Assembly (NCBI RefSeq): GCF_009882975.1 | Contig: NZ_WTUX01000003.1 | Span: 12,527-63,672, forward strand | Source of the DNA: Maritimibacter harenae | GTDB taxonomy: Bacteria; Pseudomonadota; Alphaproteobacteria; Rhodobacterales; Rhodobacteraceae | Direction: 5' to 3' | DNA length: 51,146 nucleotides | Part shown: positions 15,909 to 24,181 of the stretch, one piece after another | How positions within the stretch are numbered: the first letter of the stretch is position 1 | How the letters are laid out: every line of letters starts with the position of its first letter | Made by a program: the position numbers and the translations under genes | Notes under the pieces: generated by a model | Told to the model about the DNA's origin: nothing | What the model saw: only the letters and a program-made list of their open reading frames with translations | Databases searched by the model: none

Positions 15909-18014
15909 ATGATCGAATGTGATATCGGAACAGACGGCATCGCCATCCTGACCGTCGCGACACCTGGCCCGGTCAATGCCCTGTCCAGAGCGTTCAACGT
16001 GGCGTTCGATGAGGCGGTGGAGGCGGTCCTGGCCGACGACTTGGTTCGGGCCGTCATCGTCACCTCGTCCAAGAACGACTTTGCCATCGGGGGCGATCTG
16101 GACGAGTTGCGAGCTGCGATGACGCCTGCCGCCGTGGCTCAAATCGTCGATCCGTTCAATGCCGCCCTGAGGCGGCTTGAGACTTGCGGGAAACCGGTCG
16201 TCGCGGCCATGACCGGTTCGGCGCTAGGCGGGGGCTATGAGCTCGCGCTGGCCTGTAATCACCGCATCGCCGCCGACCGCCCCCGCGCGGTCTTTGGCCT
16301 TCCCGAAGCGGGGCTCGGTCTCATGCCCGGCGCAGGTGGCACGCAAAGATTGCCGCGGCTGATCGGGATCGCGCCCGCGGCCGATCTGATGCTCCGCGGG
16401 CGGGTTTTGTCCGGGGCCGACGCGCTCAAGGCCGGTCTGATCGACGAGTTGGTTGCACCTGAGGACTTGATCCCGGCCGCGCGCCGCTGGCTGGACAGTG
16501 CGCCCGAGCCGACCCAGCCGTGGGATCGGCACGGCTTTTCCGCCCCCGGCGACGATCCGAATTCCCGGCCCGGCCGCATGTTCTTTGCCGCGCAATGGGC
16601 CAAGGTCCGGGCGAGGTCCGCCGGAACCAACGCGGCTGCCATGGCCATCCTGCATGTGTTGCATCACGGTATGGAACGGCGGCTCGACCCCGCGCTGATC
16701 GTCGAACGTCGGCAGTTCTTGCGGATTGCCGCATCGCTGGAGGCCAAGAATACGGTTCGGTCCCTGTTCTACGGCTTGCGCGCTGCTGCGCCGAAACCCG
16801 AAACCGCGGTTGGGCACGATCTGCGCAAGCTCGGTGTGGTTGGTGGCGGTGCGATGGGGTGCGGCATTGCATTTTCGGCGGCGCGTGCCGGGTACGACGT
16901 GGCTCTGATCGATGTTTCGGACGAGCAGGCGCGGGCTGCTCTTGCGCGCATCGGCAAGATCGGTGCGCGACAGGTGGAACGCGGACACCTGACGCATGGA
17001 GAGTGCGACACGTTGCTTGCCAGGATCAGCACGGGCGTTGACTACGCCGCGTTGAGCGACGCCGATCTCGCGGTCGAAGCGGTGTTCGAGCAGCCCGCGC
17101 TGAAACGCGACGTTATCGCGCGGATGGCTGCTGCGCTACCTGCAGGGGCAACGATTGCCTCCAACACCTCGACCATTCCGATTGCGCAACTGGCTCGTGA
17201 TCTGGACGACCCCGGACGCATGGTGGGCATGCACTTCTTCGCACCGGTCGAAACCATGAAGCTGCTCGAAATCATTCATGGCCCCGACAGCACCGCCCGT
17301 GCCCGAGCGGATGCGCAGACACTGGCCAAGGACCTGCGCAAAGCGGTAATCGTGGTAAACGATGGCCTCGGGTTCTACACCAGCCGGCTCGTGTCGAGCC
17401 TATCGAGCGAGGCGATGACGATGGTCGCGGAAGGTATCGCGCCGCAGATCGCGGATCGAATGATGACCAACGCGGGCTTTGCCATCGGGCCGATGTCGCT
17501 GGCCGATCTGACCACCCTTCCGCTGCTGCGCGACATCATGCTGTCGATGAGCGGCGAAGGTCGCCCGGTGTCGATGACCGGCTCTCGCGCCGTCGAGGCG
17601 CTGGAGGCTATGGTCGCCGCCGGTCGCATCGGCAAGGCAAGCGGCGCGGGGATTTATGACTACGACCCCGCCAACGGCCAGCGGCTCTGGCCCGGGCTTG
17701 GTGGCCTGTTTGTGCCCGCGACGCTCGCCCCCGAGTTGATTGCGCAGCGGCTCTTGAACACCCAGACGCTGGAAGCGGTGCGCGCCCTTGAGGATGGGAC
17801 GGTCACCGATCCGTTGACGGCGGATATGGCTGCGGTGACAGGCTGGGCCTATCCTGCACATCTGGGCGGCCCGTTTGCATATGTCGACACGGTTGGCGCA
17901 GCGACCTTTGTTCGGGAGTGCGACACGCTCGCGGATCGGTTCGGCGAACGCTTTGCCGTGCCCGGGACGCTACGCGACATGGCGCGGTCCTCGGCACGGT
18001 TTCACACGATCTGA
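15909..18014 (+). CDS. FadJ/FadB-like bifunctional enoyl-CoA hydratase / 3-hydroxyacyl-CoA dehydrogenase
   Basis: The protein has 701 residues. The N-terminal crotonase domain has GSALGGGYELALACNHRIAA (about 109-128) and the two expected acidic positions around LPEAGLGLMPGAGGTQRLPR. The NAD-binding dehydrogenase starts near 315 (VVGGGAMGCGIAFSAARAGY), with the catalytic HFFAPVETMKLLEIIHG (about 440-456) and two C-terminal helical domains. This is the peroxisomal-multifunctional-enzyme-like single-chain form. It hydrates a 2-enoyl-CoA and oxidises the 3-hydroxy product. It is separated from the thiolase by one base and followed 55 bp later by the quinone reductase. Confidence 0.93.
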   Translation: MIECDIGTDGIAILTVATPGPVNALSRAFNVAFDEAVEAVLADDLVRAVIVTSSKNDFAIGGDLDELRAAMTPAAVAQIVDPFNAALRRLETCGKPVVAAMTGSALGGGYELALACNHRIAADRPRAVFGLPEAGLGLMPGAGGTQRLPRLIGIAPAADLMLRGRVLSGADALKAGLIDELVAPEDLIPAARRWLDSAPEPTQPWDRHGFSAPGDDPNSRPGRMFFAAQWAKVRARSAGTNAAAMAILHVLHHGMERRLDPALIVERRQFLRIAASLEAKNTVRSLFYGLRAAAPKPETAVGHDLRKLGVVGGGAMGCGIAFSAARAGYDVALIDVSDEQARAALARIGKIGARQVERGHLTHGECDTLLARISTGVDYAALSDADLAVEAVFEQPALKRDVIARMAAALPAGATIASNTSTIPIAQLARDLDDPGRMVGMHFFAPVETMKLLEIIHGPDSTARARADAQTLAKDLRKAVIVVNDGLGFYTSRLVSSLSSEAMTMVAEGIAPQIADRMMTNAGFAIGPMSLADLTTLPLLRDIMLSMSGEGRPVSMTGSRAVEALEAMVAAGRIGKASGAGIYDYDPANGQRLWPGLGGLFVPATLAPELIAQRLLNTQTLEAVRALEDGTVTDPLTADMAAVTGWAYPAHLGGPFAYVDTVGAATFVRECDTLADRFGERFAVPGTLRDMARSSARFHTI

Positions 18015-18069
18015 GCGCTGGTCGCCGGATCGGCGGCCAGCAAATACCGAAGTTGAGAGGAGACGGGAA

Positions 18070-19086
18070 ATGAAAGCTGCAATCGTCGATCCGATGGGAT
18101 TGGAGAACCTTCACATCGTGGATCTGCCGGAACCACAGGCGGGGCCGGGAGAAGTCGTCGTTGCGATGAAGGCGGCGAGCCTGAACTTCCGCGACCTGCT
18201 TGCAGTCAAGGGCGGCTACGGTTCAATGCAAAAGCAGGAAAAGCTGATCCCGCTCTCGGACGGCGCGGGCGAAGTGATCGCGGTTGGCCCCGGCGTCAGT
18301 GCGTGGAAGGCCGGAGACCGGGTCTTGGGCTGCTTTTTCCCTGACTGGCAGGCCGGTCCGCTGCGCCGAGAGGCGGTGGGCACCGATCTGGGAGGCGGCT
18401 ATGACGGGGTTGCGGTCGAGAAGCGGGTGTTTCGGTCAGATGCGCTCGTGCCGCTGCCCGACGATCTGAGCTTTGTCGAAGGGGCCGCGCTGCCGTGCGC
18501 GGCGGCGACAGCCTGGAATGCCGTCATCGAAAAAGGCGGTGTGGGTCCGGGCGACAGGGTCCTCATCCAAGGCACGGGCGGGGTGTCGCTTTTTGCGCTT
18601 CAATTCGCCAAGATGGCGGGGGCCGAGGTGTTTGCAATTTCCTCCAGCGCCGAAAAGCTCGCCCTGATGCAGGCGCAGGGCGCTCAGCATCTGGTGAACT
18701 ACAAGGACGAACCGGAGTGGGGCAAAGCTGTCATGAAACTGAGCCGCGGGCGCGGCATGACACATGCCATCGAAATCGGTGGAGCGGAAACGCTGAAGCA
18801 AACGATGCGTTCGATGGCGCCTGGCGGTTTCATCGCCATGATCGGTATGGTGACAGGACCCAAGGCCGAGATGAACCTGCCGATCATCGCGATGCAGGAA
18901 TTCAAGCTGGAAGGCGCGACCGCAGGGAGCCGGCTTTCCCTTCAGCGTCTCGTGGATGCGATGGCCGCGAACGGGGTCAAGCCGGTGATCGAGGACAAAC
19001 GGTTCGGTCTCGACGATCTGAAGGCCGGATTGGAGTACCTTGCTCGCGGCGAACATGTGGGCAAGGTCTGCATAGATATTGGATGA
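18070..19086 (+). CDS. quinone oxidoreductase-like (zinc-free MDR family) protein
   Basis: The protein has 338 residues of the medium-chain dehydrogenase/reductase fold. The N-terminal GroES-like domain has SLNFRDLLAVKGGY, and the NADPH-binding motif reads VLIQGTGGVSLFALQFAKMA (about 160-179). It lacks the zinc-ligand Cys/His set of alcohol dehydrogenases, matching quinone oxidoreductases and enoyl reductases. In this operon it could reduce an enoyl-CoA or an alpha,beta-unsaturated ketone side chain. A GAGGAGACGGGA ribosome site precedes ATG 18070. Its stop abuts the thioesterase start. Confidence 0.88.
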   Translation: MKAAIVDPMGLENLHIVDLPEPQAGPGEVVVAMKAASLNFRDLLAVKGGYGSMQKQEKLIPLSDGAGEVIAVGPGVSAWKAGDRVLGCFFPDWQAGPLRREAVGTDLGGGYDGVAVEKRVFRSDALVPLPDDLSFVEGAALPCAAATAWNAVIEKGGVGPGDRVLIQGTGGVSLFALQFAKMAGAEVFAISSSAEKLALMQAQGAQHLVNYKDEPEWGKAVMKLSRGRGMTHAIEIGGAETLKQTMRSMAPGGFIAMIGMVTGPKAEMNLPIIAMQEFKLEGATAGSRLSLQRLVDAMAANGVKPVIEDKRFGLDDLKAGLEYLARGEHVGKVCIDIG

Positions 19087-19545
19087 ATGATGTCCAGCGA
19101 CACGCCACAGCCTGACAATCCCGATCACGCGTTGGTTCTCAACTTTATCGCCGGGTCGGGTGAGCCAGTGCCACTGGACACGAGTCCCCTGCTCCAAGCG
19201 CTGAACGGGGTCCTTCTGGTGCATGATCCCGACACGCTCAGCCTCACTTTCGAGTTCGCGCCCGGCCCGTTGTTTCGTCAAGGGGCGGGGTTCGTGCAAG
19301 GGGGGGCGATTGCCGCGATGCTGGACTTTGCGATGGCCTTTGCCGGAATGGCGGTTATCCCGCCGGACAAAAGCGTGACGACTACCGCGATGACTTCCAG
19401 CTTTCATGCAGGGGCACGCGCGGAGCGTTACATCGTCATCGGGCGGATCGACAAGCCGGGGCGGCGCTTCCTGTTCGCCTCGGCGACAATTGAGGCGGAG
19501 GGGCGCGTCATCGCGCAGGCCACGTCGGGGCTGCTTGTAATTTAG
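19087..19545 (+). CDS. PaaI-family hotdog thioesterase
   Basis: The protein has 152 residues with a single hotdog domain. The hallmark GAGFVQGGAIAAMLDFAMAF (about 67-86) places the catalytic Asp/helix region as in PaaI and related acyl-CoA thioesterases, and the end TIEAEGRVIAQATSGLLVI is the standard last strand. It hydrolyses acyl- or aroyl-CoA and could release the shortened aromatic acid after beta-oxidation or rescue trapped CoA. It starts directly at the preceding stop (TGAATG), is the last gene of the operon, and its final 4 bases overlap the convergent enoyl-CoA hydratase 2. Confidence 0.88.
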   Translation: MMSSDTPQPDNPDHALVLNFIAGSGEPVPLDTSPLLQALNGVLLVHDPDTLSLTFEFAPGPLFRQGAGFVQGGAIAAMLDFAMAFAGMAVIPPDKSVTTTAMTSSFHAGARAERYIVIGRIDKPGRRFLFASATIEAEGRVIAQATSGLLVI

Positions 19546-20312
19546 GGCAGGTTGCTGAAATCGGGCCGCTTCTTGGCAAAGAAAGCGCGCAGGCCCTCGG
19601 CGGCTTCAGGGGAGTCGCCAATCGCGATCGCTGACTTGAGTGCTTGTGCGGTCGCCTCGGTTTCCGGAATGTGAAGTGCGGCACGCATTTCGTTCTTGAT
19701 CGTGGCGAGCGTCGCCTTCGGCCCCATGGCAAGTTTGCGCGCCAGTGCGCGCGCCGCGTCCAGCGCTTCGCCCTGCGCTGTGCGACGGGACAGAAGGCCC
19801 CAGTTCATCGCCGTCTCGGCATCAATCTCGCGCCCCGTGAGGATCAGGTCCAAGGCCCGGTCATAGCCGATCCTGCGCGGCAAGCGGACGGTGCCGCCCA
19901 AGGCCGGGAACACGCCGAGGCGTACCTCGGGAAAGGAAAAGCGGGCACTTTCCGAGGCCACAATGAAATCGCAGCACAGAACCAGCTCGGCCCCGCCGCC
20001 CATCGCTAGCCCTTCAACCGCCGCGATGGTCGGTATCGCCTGCGCGGCCAAGCGTTCGAACGCCACCGACTGCGCGGAGAGCAGCGCGCCCGGCCCATTG
20101 CTCGCGCCGCGTAGCTCCGCCAGTTCCGCAACATCCGACCCGGCGGAAAAGCCACCATTTGCCCCTGTCACGATGATGACTCGGCAGTCTGCGAGTGCGG
20201 CGTCGCCAAGTTTTTCTGCAAGAGCGCGTGCCATGTCGCTGTCGATCGCGTTCATCGGCGGACGGTTCAATTCAAGGGTCATGACGCCCTCGTCAATCGT
20301 CGTTTCAATCAT
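19542..20312 (-). CDS. enoyl-CoA hydratase/isomerase family protein 2
   Basis: The protein has 256 residues with a crotonase fold: NRPPMNAIDSDMARAL, GANGGFSAGSDVAELAELRG (about 50-69), VEGLAMGGGAELVLCCDF (about 98-115) and FSFPEVRLGVFPALGGTVRL with one of the two catalytic acids (the Glu of PEV). The end AFFAKKRPDFSNLP is typical. It is convergent with the thioesterase (4-bp overlap) and divergent from the BKACE gene across an operator pair at 20363-20397. It may act on a different intermediate from hydratase 1 or the fused hydratase. Confidence 0.9.
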   Translation of the reverse strand: MIETTIDEGVMTLELNRPPMNAIDSDMARALAEKLGDAALADCRVIIVTGANGGFSAGSDVAELAELRGASNGPGALLSAQSVAFERLAAQAIPTIAAVEGLAMGGGAELVLCCDFIVASESARFSFPEVRLGVFPALGGTVRLPRRIGYDRALDLILTGREIDAETAMNWGLLSRRTAQGEALDAARALARKLAMGPKATLATIKNEMRAALHIPETEATAQALKSAIAIGDSPEAAEGLRAFFAKKRPDFSNLP

Positions 20313-20362
20313 TCGGGTCAGCCTCTCCTGACGTGCCCTTTGCCAGGGTGATTTTTTGAGTG

Positions 20363-20397
20363 TTCCGTTGAACGGAATGTGTTGCCACTGAGCGGAT
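20363..20397. promoter_or_regulatory. tandem IclR-type operators, ECH2/BKACE divergent promoter
   Basis: TTCCGTTGAACGGAA (20363-20377) is a perfect 15-bp palindrome. TGCCACTGAGCGGAT (20383-20397) is a partial copy. Centres are exactly 20 bp apart. The pair lies in the gap between divergent genes. Confidence 0.85.
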
Positions 20398-20467
20398 TAT
20401 TATGCAAGACTTCCGTCGAAGCAAGACAGATACTGGGCGACTCGCTGCCCGGGCGAGGGAGAGATAC

Positions 20468-21349
20468 ATGTCGAAATCGACCATCATCACATGCGCTGTC
20501 ACCGGAGCGGGCGACACGCCGGGAAAGAACCCGGCGGTGCCAGTGACGCCTGAGGAAATCGCGACCTCCTCCATCGACGCGGCCAAGGCTGGGGCCGCGA
20601 TCCTGCATATCCATGTGCGTGATCCCGAGACCGGCCGGGCCACGGGCGATCCGGCGCTGTTTCGCGAGGTGGTCGAACGGATTCGCGACAGCGGATGCGA
20701 CGCGATCCTGAACCTCACCACGGGCGAGGGCGGGATGCTGGAGATCGGTGTACGGACCTTTGGCGGCAATATCCTTGCCGAGGAGGTGAGCACGCCCGAA
20801 CAACGCTTTGCCCATGTGGCCGACACCCAGCCCGAGATGTGTACCATCGACATGGGGACGATGAATGTGGGCCACAACATATTTGTAAACACCACCGCCG
20901 ATGTGACCCGGCTGGCCGAGTTGAGCCTCGAGGCCGGGGTCATGCCGGAGCTTGAGGTCTTTGACGCGGGCCAGATACAATTTTCGAAAGAGCTTCTTGC
21001 CGCGGGAAAGGTAAAGGGGCCGGCCTTTTTTCAGTTGTGTCTTGGCGTGCCAGGCGGTAGCCCGGCGACGGCTGAAACGCTGGTCTACATGAAGTCGCTT
21101 TTGCCGCCGGACAGCGAATGGGCGGCCTTCGGCCTCGGGCCGCAGCAGTTCCCGATGGTGGCGCAATGCGTCATCTCTGGCGGTCACGCGCGGGTCGGGT
21201 TGGAGGACAACCTGTATCTGGAAAGCGGCAAGCTGGCCCCATCGAACGCGGCCATGGTCGAGAAGGCCGGTCAGATCATCACGCTTTTGGGCAACAATGT
21301 CGCGTCGCCCGAAGAGGCCCGCGCCATCTTGTCCATGACGGCCGTCTAG
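20468..21349 (+). CDS. BKACE-family beta-keto acid cleavage enzyme (DUF849)
   Basis: The protein has 293 residues forming a TIM barrel. The typical opening IITCAVTGAGDTPGKNPAVP is followed by metal-ligand HIHVRDPETGRATGD (His-X-His, about 48-62), LNLTTGEGG, PELEVFDAGQI and the end segment GGHARVGLEDNLYL. BKACE enzymes condense a beta-keto acid with acetyl-CoA to give acetoacetate plus a new acyl-CoA; Kce of lysine fermentation is the type member. ATG 20468 is preceded by GAGGGAGAG; the longer frame would start nearly in the operator. The SDR follows after 9 bp. In this setting it could finish a beta-keto acid side chain that bypasses the thiolase. Confidence 0.92.
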   Translation: MSKSTIITCAVTGAGDTPGKNPAVPVTPEEIATSSIDAAKAGAAILHIHVRDPETGRATGDPALFREVVERIRDSGCDAILNLTTGEGGMLEIGVRTFGGNILAEEVSTPEQRFAHVADTQPEMCTIDMGTMNVGHNIFVNTTADVTRLAELSLEAGVMPELEVFDAGQIQFSKELLAAGKVKGPAFFQLCLGVPGGSPATAETLVYMKSLLPPDSEWAAFGLGPQQFPMVAQCVISGGHARVGLEDNLYLESGKLAPSNAAMVEKAGQIITLLGNNVASPEEARAILSMTAV

Positions 21350-21358
21350 GGGCAGGCG

Positions 21359-22186
21359 ATGTCGTCCACGGCACAGACTGCCATTGGGCCCGAGCGCAAG
21401 GCGGTGATCGTCGGCGGGGCGGGCGGGATCGGTTTCGCCTTTGCCCGCTTGCTCTATGCATCCGGGGCGACCGTCGCGCTACTGGATCTTGATGCCCAGC
21501 GGCTTGAGCAGGCCGCGTCCGACCTTGGCTCGGTCGGCGACGGTCAGATCTTGATGCGTGCGCTCGACATTTCGGACCCCGAGGCGGTTCAGGCGGCGCG
21601 GGACGCAATAACGGCGCAAATCGGCCCGCCCGATCTGCTGGTAAACGCAGCCGGGCTTCTGATCCGCGGCGTTCCCGTGGCCGAGATCCCGCATGAGGCA
21701 TGGCGCCGTGTTCTGGACGTCAATCTGCTTGGGGTCGTGAACGCGGTGCGGAGCTTCTTGCCGGACCTGAAGCAGGCAGAAGGGCCGGCGCATATCATAA
21801 CCGTCGCTTCGATTTCCGGGTTCTTTGCAGGGGACCGCCGAATCGGTGCCTATGCCACCTCGAAATTCGCGGTCGTCGGCTACAGTGAGGCGCTCGCCGA
21901 AGAACTGACCGGGTCGAACGTCACCATCACCCTCGTGGCGCCAGGTCAGGTCGCGACCGATTTCTACCGGAACTCGGCCCCGGCGACCCAAAGATTCGGT
22001 ATGGCGGGCCGTATGACGGAAACGCCGGAAGACATACGCAACGGTATGGACCCCGCGCGCGTCGCATCGCTGGCGCTGGACGCTGCCAGTCGTGGTCAGC
22101 TCTACGCCATGACCCACGCGGACCTGCGTCCCCTCGTCGAAGCGCGACAGGCAAGAGTGCTCTCGGGGTTCGAGGGGCGTTCATGA
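21359..22186 (+). CDS. short-chain dehydrogenase/reductase
   Basis: The protein has 275 residues of the classical SDR fold: cofactor motif VGGAGGIGFAFARL (about 18-31) with Asp after the second strand (DLDAQRL) suggesting NAD preference, NAAG near 102, Ser in VASISGFF, and the catalytic YATSK (about 161-165). It converts a secondary alcohol to a ketone or the reverse. The overall layout is like that of lignin C-alpha dehydrogenases such as LigD, but so is that of many SDRs. Paired with BKACE it may make the keto group that BKACE needs. It is the second gene of the BKACE operon. Confidence 0.9.
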   Translation: MSSTAQTAIGPERKAVIVGGAGGIGFAFARLLYASGATVALLDLDAQRLEQAASDLGSVGDGQILMRALDISDPEAVQAARDAITAQIGPPDLLVNAAGLLIRGVPVAEIPHEAWRRVLDVNLLGVVNAVRSFLPDLKQAEGPAHIITVASISGFFAGDRRIGAYATSKFAVVGYSEALAEELTGSNVTITLVAPGQVATDFYRNSAPATQRFGMAGRMTETPEDIRNGMDPARVASLALDAASRGQLYAMTHADLRPLVEARQARVLSGFEGRS

Positions 22187-22252
22187 TCGGCTCCACCCAC
22201 CAAATCACCAGGCCCTTACCGGATAATGATTGCACGAACAGGTCCGCCCGGA

Positions 22253-22287
22253 TACTGTTTAGTAGAATTAAATTCCATTTAATGGAA
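22253..22287. promoter_or_regulatory. tandem IclR-type operators, TRAP transporter promoter
   Basis: TACTGTTTAGTAGAA (22253-22267) and the perfect palindrome TTCCATTTAATGGAA (22273-22287) have centres exactly 20 bp apart, just 20 nt before the GTG start of the TRAP operon. This ties substrate uptake to the same regulator. Confidence 0.85.
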
Positions 22288-22307
22288 GTTCGCAGAGGGG
22301 GAGCTTT

Positions 22308-22868
22308 GTGACGCGAGAGTCAGCGAAAGGTGGGCATCCCGCCGCCGTCTTGTACGAGAGGCTGTCGGCGAGCCTGTATTGGATTGCCGGCGTCGTCCTC
22401 GTCGTGATGGTCTTGCATATCTTTGCGAATGCCATTTCGCGCTGGGTCCTAGGGTCGGAATTGCCGGGTACGCTTGAAATCACAAGGTATTTCTACATGG
22501 TCGCGCTGATCTTTCTGCCGCTGCCTCTCGTCACCCTGATGAACCGGCACCTTGAAGCCGACGTGGTCGCAAGCATGATGTCGCCGCGGGTCAACCGTAT
22601 GCTCACGATCTGTGCCAACTTCATTATGGCTGTGTTTTGCGCGATGCTTGCTTGGTTCATGTTGCTTCAGGCGATCGACAAGACGGCTGATGGTGCGACA
22701 GCGATGATTGCGCGTGGGTTCATGGCTGTCTGGCCCGGCTACTGGCCGCTTCCCATCGCCCTGTCGCTTATGTCGATCCAGTCCCTCGTGATCGGGTTCG
22801 TCCGGATCGCGCGCCCGGCGCCGACCGACGAGAGCCAAAACGACGCACATAAGGACCGTTCCAAATGA
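22308..22868 (+). CDS. TRAP transporter small membrane subunit (DctQ-like), system 1
   Basis: The protein has 186 residues with four predicted membrane helices (about 22-42, 60-80, 102-122 and 142-162), as expected for DctQ. The start is GTG 22308 behind GGGGGAG. It bridges the substrate-binding protein and the large permease in an ion-driven tripartite importer. It overlaps the DctM-like gene by 4 bp (ATGA). The operon is DctQ-DctM-DctP, then possibly the SnoaL-like gene. Confidence 0.9.
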   Translation: MTRESAKGGHPAAVLYERLSASLYWIAGVVLVVMVLHIFANAISRWVLGSELPGTLEITRYFYMVALIFLPLPLVTLMNRHLEADVVASMMSPRVNRMLTICANFIMAVFCAMLAWFMLLQAIDKTADGATAMIARGFMAVWPGYWPLPIALSLMSIQSLVIGFVRIARPAPTDESQNDAHKDRSK

Positions 22869-24157
22869 CTGCCGTTGCAATTGGCTTCATCTGCGTCGCG
22901 GCGGCGATTTTCCTGATGCTCCTGCGGGTGCCGATTGGCGTCGCGCTTGGTGCGCCTTCGATTCTCGGCATTTATTTTGCCGCAGGGTGGCGCCCACTGG
23001 TCGCGACCTTGTCCTCGGCCCCATATGAATTCGCGGCGAGCTGGGAGCTGTCGGCGGTGCCGATGTTCATCCTGATGGGCTCTACCGCGTTCGCCACGGG
23101 CATGACGGACTCGCTGTTTCAGGCCGCTCGTATGTGGTTCGGGCGGCTTCCCGGTGGTCTTGCCATCGCGTCGAACTGGGCCTGCGCGGGGTTTTCGGCG
23201 GCGTCGGGCTCCAGCCTTGCAACGACGCTGACCATGGGGCAGATCGCCATCCCGGTGATGCGCCGTTACGGCTATGATCCGGGTCTGGCAACCGGCGTCG
23301 TCGCGGCGGCGGGTACGCTCGGATCGCTAATCCCGCCCAGTATCCTGCTCGTCATCTATGGCATCTTCGCGGGGGTCTCGATTCCCAAGTTGTTCCTGGC
23401 CGCCATCATACCGGGCCTTTTGACCGCAGGAGTTTATACCGCGACGATCCTTATGCGGTGCAAGCTGAAGCCCTCGCTCGCGCCGGTGCCGGAAGAGACC
23501 TATACGATGGGGGAAAAGCTGCGCGCCCTTGCTGGCGTCTGGCCGCTGCCCCTGATCGTGGTCCTCGTAATTGGCAGCATGTATGCCGGGATCGCCACCG
23601 CGACGGAAGCCGGTGCAATGGGCGTATTTATCACCGCCGTTATCGCGCTCGTCCGGCGCCAGATGAACCTGCGGGTGGTGAAAGAGGCGATCATCGCGAC
23701 GCTGAACGCGAGCACATCGATCTTTTTCGTGGCCATCGGCGCGGTCCTCATGACCCGGCTCATGGCCTATACGGGGGTGCCGAATTTCCTGGCCTCGTCG
23801 CTGGGAACGAACGTGTCGCCCGCGACATTGCTTATCGCGACGCTAGTGCTTTACCTCGTGCTCGGCATGTTCATCGACAGTATCGGCATGGTGCTGTTGA
23901 CGCTCCCCGTGCTTCTTCCGATCTTCAATGCTGCGGGGCTGGACTTGATCTGGTTCGGTATCCTGTTGGTCAAGTTTGTCGAGATCGGGCTGATCACGCC
24001 CCCCGTCGGCATGAACGTGTTTGCGGTCAGATCCATCACCCCGGATCTTCCCGTTCTAACGATTTTCAAAGGCGCAGGCTGGTTCTTTTTGGCCGAGCTG
24101 TTCGTGTTGGTCATCCTGATGATCTTCCCGTCCATCTCCCTGTTCCTTGTACAGTGA
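22865..24157 (+). CDS. TRAP transporter large permease (DctM-like), system 1
   Basis: The protein has 430 residues and about twelve hydrophobic segments, the usual DctM length. Family signatures include RVPIGVALGAPSILGIYF near the N-terminus, GSSLATTLTMGQIAIPVM, AAGTLGSLIPPSILLVIYG and a C-terminal LITPPVGMNVFAV. It forms the sodium- or proton-coupled channel of the importer in the inner membrane. It overlaps DctQ by 4 bp and is followed 24 bp later by the binding protein. Confidence 0.95.
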   Translation: MTAVAIGFICVAAAIFLMLLRVPIGVALGAPSILGIYFAAGWRPLVATLSSAPYEFAASWELSAVPMFILMGSTAFATGMTDSLFQAARMWFGRLPGGLAIASNWACAGFSAASGSSLATTLTMGQIAIPVMRRYGYDPGLATGVVAAAGTLGSLIPPSILLVIYGIFAGVSIPKLFLAAIIPGLLTAGVYTATILMRCKLKPSLAPVPEETYTMGEKLRALAGVWPLPLIVVLVIGSMYAGIATATEAGAMGVFITAVIALVRRQMNLRVVKEAIIATLNASTSIFFVAIGAVLMTRLMAYTGVPNFLASSLGTNVSPATLLIATLVLYLVLGMFIDSIGMVLLTLPVLLPIFNAAGLDLIWFGILLVKFVEIGLITPPVGMNVFAVRSITPDLPVLTIFKGAGWFFLAELFVLVILMIFPSISLFLVQ

Positions 24158-24181
24158 ATCCAAACCAGAGGAGGAAAAACA

